Shown here: positions 63,211-64,000 of the stretch, in pieces
Layout: every line of letters begins with the position of its first letter
Numbering within the stretch: the first letter of the stretch is position 1
Assembly: GCA_947087265.1 (NCBI GenBank)
Contig: CAMUBY010000002.1
Location: forward strand, 1-64,000
Reading direction: 5' to 3'
Source: an uncultured Clostridia bacterium
GTDB lineage: Bacteria; Bacillota; Clostridia; Christensenellales; Borkfalkiaceae
DNA length: 64,000 nucleotides
Position numbers and translations under genes: made by a program
Notes under the pieces: model-generated
Told to the model about the DNA's origin: nothing
The model's input: the letters and a program-made list of their open reading frames with translations, nothing else
Database searches by the model: none

Positions 63211-63239
63211 ATTATATAATAAATGGATTAAAAAGTAAA
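63211..63239 (-). promoter_or_regulatory. Promoter of the GNAT gene
   Basis: Read on the - strand: TTTACT, 17 nt, TATAAT, overlapping the right copy of the direct repeat. Confidence 0.6.
63223..63235 (+). repeat. Right copy of the 13-bp direct repeat
   Basis: ATGGATTAAAAAG, identical to 62534-62546 and in the same orientation. Confidence 0.8.
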
Positions 63240-63249
63240 CTATAATAAA

Positions 63250-63285
63250 AGCGCACGATGCCTTGCTTGTAAGGCATCGTGCGCT
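63250..63285 (-). terminator. Terminator of the aldolase gene
   Basis: Perfect stem of about 15 pairs, GCGCACGATGCCTT with its complement. On the - strand it is followed by TTTTATTATA, so it stops the aldolase transcript. Confidence 0.85.
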
Positions 63286-63320
63286 GTACTTATTTTTTTC
63301 GGTAAATTTTCTTATGCTAG

Positions 63321-63350
63321 CCGCCGCAGAATCTGCGGGCGCTTTTTTCT
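63321..63350 (+). terminator. Orphan + strand terminator-like hairpin
   Basis: CCGCAG / CTGCGG with loop AAT, flanked by partly paired GC bases, then TTTTTT on the + strand. No + strand gene lies between it and the previous terminator. Confidence 0.5.
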
Positions 63351-63355
63351 TTATT

Positions 63356-64000
63356 TTATGCTTTGTTTGCCGAACCGAGAACGTCTACAATCTTGTGTTT
63401 TACAATTTCTTTCATGTTCGCGCGCGCGTCGGTGAGGTACTGGCGCGGGTCGAAGTGCGAGGGGTTTTCCGCAAAGTGTTTGCGGATTGCCGCCGTGAAT
63501 GCAACACGCAGGTCGGAGTCGATATTGATTTTGCAGACGGCAAGTTTCGCGGCTTTTCTGAGCTCGCTTTCGGGAATGCCGATTGCGTTGGGCATGGAGC
63601 CGCCGAACTGATTGACGATTGCAACCTGGTCTTGCGGTACGGAAGATGCGCCGTGCAATACGATGGGGAAGCCGGGCAGACGCTTGCCGATTTCTTCCAA
63701 AATATCGATGCGGAGTTTGGGGTCCTGTCCGGGCTTGAATTTGTATGCGCCGTGGCTCGTTCCGATTGCGATGGCAAGTGAATCGATTCCCGTCTTTTGG
63801 GTAAATTCTTCCACTTCGTCAGGCGAGGTGAACATTGCGTCTTTCGCTTCTACTTTTACGTCGTCTTCAACGCCTGCGAGTTTGCCGAGTTCTGCTTCCA
63901 CCACAACGCCATGGTCGTGCGCGTATTCTACTACTTTTTTGGTGAGCGCAATATTCTCTTCCCAGGGTTTGGAAGAAGCGTCAATCATCACGGAAGTGAA
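63356..64000 (-). CDS. fba: Class II fructose-bisphosphate aldolase (5' part beyond the window)
   Basis: Zinc aldolase of glycolysis and gluconeogenesis, cutting fructose-1,6-bisphosphate. The visible C-terminal ~214 codons include VMIDASS, EAELGKLAG, the Zn/phosphate region VLHGASSVPQD, and NIDSDLR. The frame is open to the window edge (FTSVMID), so the start is missing. Reads towards the GNAT gene and ends in its own terminator. Confidence 0.95.
   Translation of the reverse strand, partial: FTSVMIDASSKPWEENIALTKKVVEYAHDHGVVVEAELGKLAGVEDDVKVEAKDAMFTSPDEVEEFTQKTGIDSLAIAIGTSHGAYKFKPGQDPKLRIDILEEIGKRLPGFPIVLHGASSVPQDQVAIVNQFGGSMPNAIGIPESELRKAAKLAVCKINIDSDLRVAFTAAIRKHFAENPSHFDPRQYLTDARANMKEIVKHKIVDVLGSANKA

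Noticed and set aside
1..64000. CRISPR arrays, insertion sequences, rRNA genes, prophage genes
   Set aside because: No regularly spaced repeats, transposase motifs, rRNA stretches or phage structural genes were seen.

Overview
The window comes from a low-to-medium GC, spore-former-type anaerobic member of the Bacillota (clostridial lineage). The evidence is a SleB/YpeB spore-cortex pair, rubrerythrin, PyrDB/PyrK-type dihydroorotate dehydrogenase, formate-tetrahydrofolate ligase, KtrAB potassium uptake, Mn2+ (yybP-ykoY) riboswitches, and sigma-A style promoters with strong AGGAGG ribosome sites. I cannot name the genus. Most genes are on the + strand and tightly packed, often with ATGA or TAATG overlaps.

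Layout. 1-2800: sleB-ypeB germination pair; the YpeB carries an unusual ~220-residue Lys/Arg/Glu-rich front. 2.8-6.3 kb: trmL, a secreted repeat protein, cardiolipin synthase and a small protein. 6.3-9.9 kb: a MATE exporter behind a possible attenuator, then two metal exporters (mntP and a CaCA antiporter), each under its own yybP-ykoY-type riboswitch. 9.9-16.4 kb: a heterodimeric ABC exporter, a ClC transporter with a TrkA-C tail and an unknown lipoprotein. 16.5-17.4 kb: rubrerythrin with two tiny downstream ORFs of 43 and 44 codons. 17.5-19.8 kb: two tandem trypsin-like (HtrA-type) lipoproteins. 19.8-21.9 kb: a tRNA-Gly(CCC) preceded by a broken copy of itself, a candidate structured RNA, and an AT-rich island of three poorly known genes. 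22-23.8 kb: MscS channel and a metallophosphatase.

23.8-29.5 kb is a complete de novo UMP operon from aspartate transcarbamylase on (pyrB-C-F-K-D-E). It sits behind a leader with a terminator and a leader ORF that crosses the terminator. 29.5-34.7 kb: Ca2+-type P-ATPase, polysaccharide deacetylase, ZIP transporter and an SDR enzyme. 34.7-50.4 kb is a purine operon (purE-C-F'-F-M-N-O-H-D-L-fhs-mutY), also behind a leader ORF plus terminator hairpin. It has two PurF-like proteins (the first without the N-terminal cysteine), a split PurH (archaeal-type IMP cyclohydrolase plus stand-alone AICAR transformylase) and the formate ligase that makes the 10-formyl-THF used by PurN and PurH. 50.4-54 kb: tmk-rimM-trmD-rbgA-rnhB-yraN, a DNA/RNA maintenance block. 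54-62.5 kb: a giant SF1 helicase-nuclease (1868 residues), ktrB-ktrA and a transglutaminase-like protein. 62.6-64 kb: an AT-rich GNAT acetyltransferase flanked by 13-bp direct repeats, and the 3' part of class II fructose-bisphosphate aldolase, cut by the window edge.

Recurring themes. (i) Several genes have a -10 box 6-9 nt before the start codon and no Shine-Dalgarno, suggesting leaderless mRNAs. (ii) Biosynthetic operons and exporters are preceded by leader structures (attenuators or riboswitches). The least explained parts are the tRNA/structured-RNA/AT-rich island at 19.8-21.9 kb, the two leader-ORF attenuators, and the tiny proteins behind rubrerythrin.
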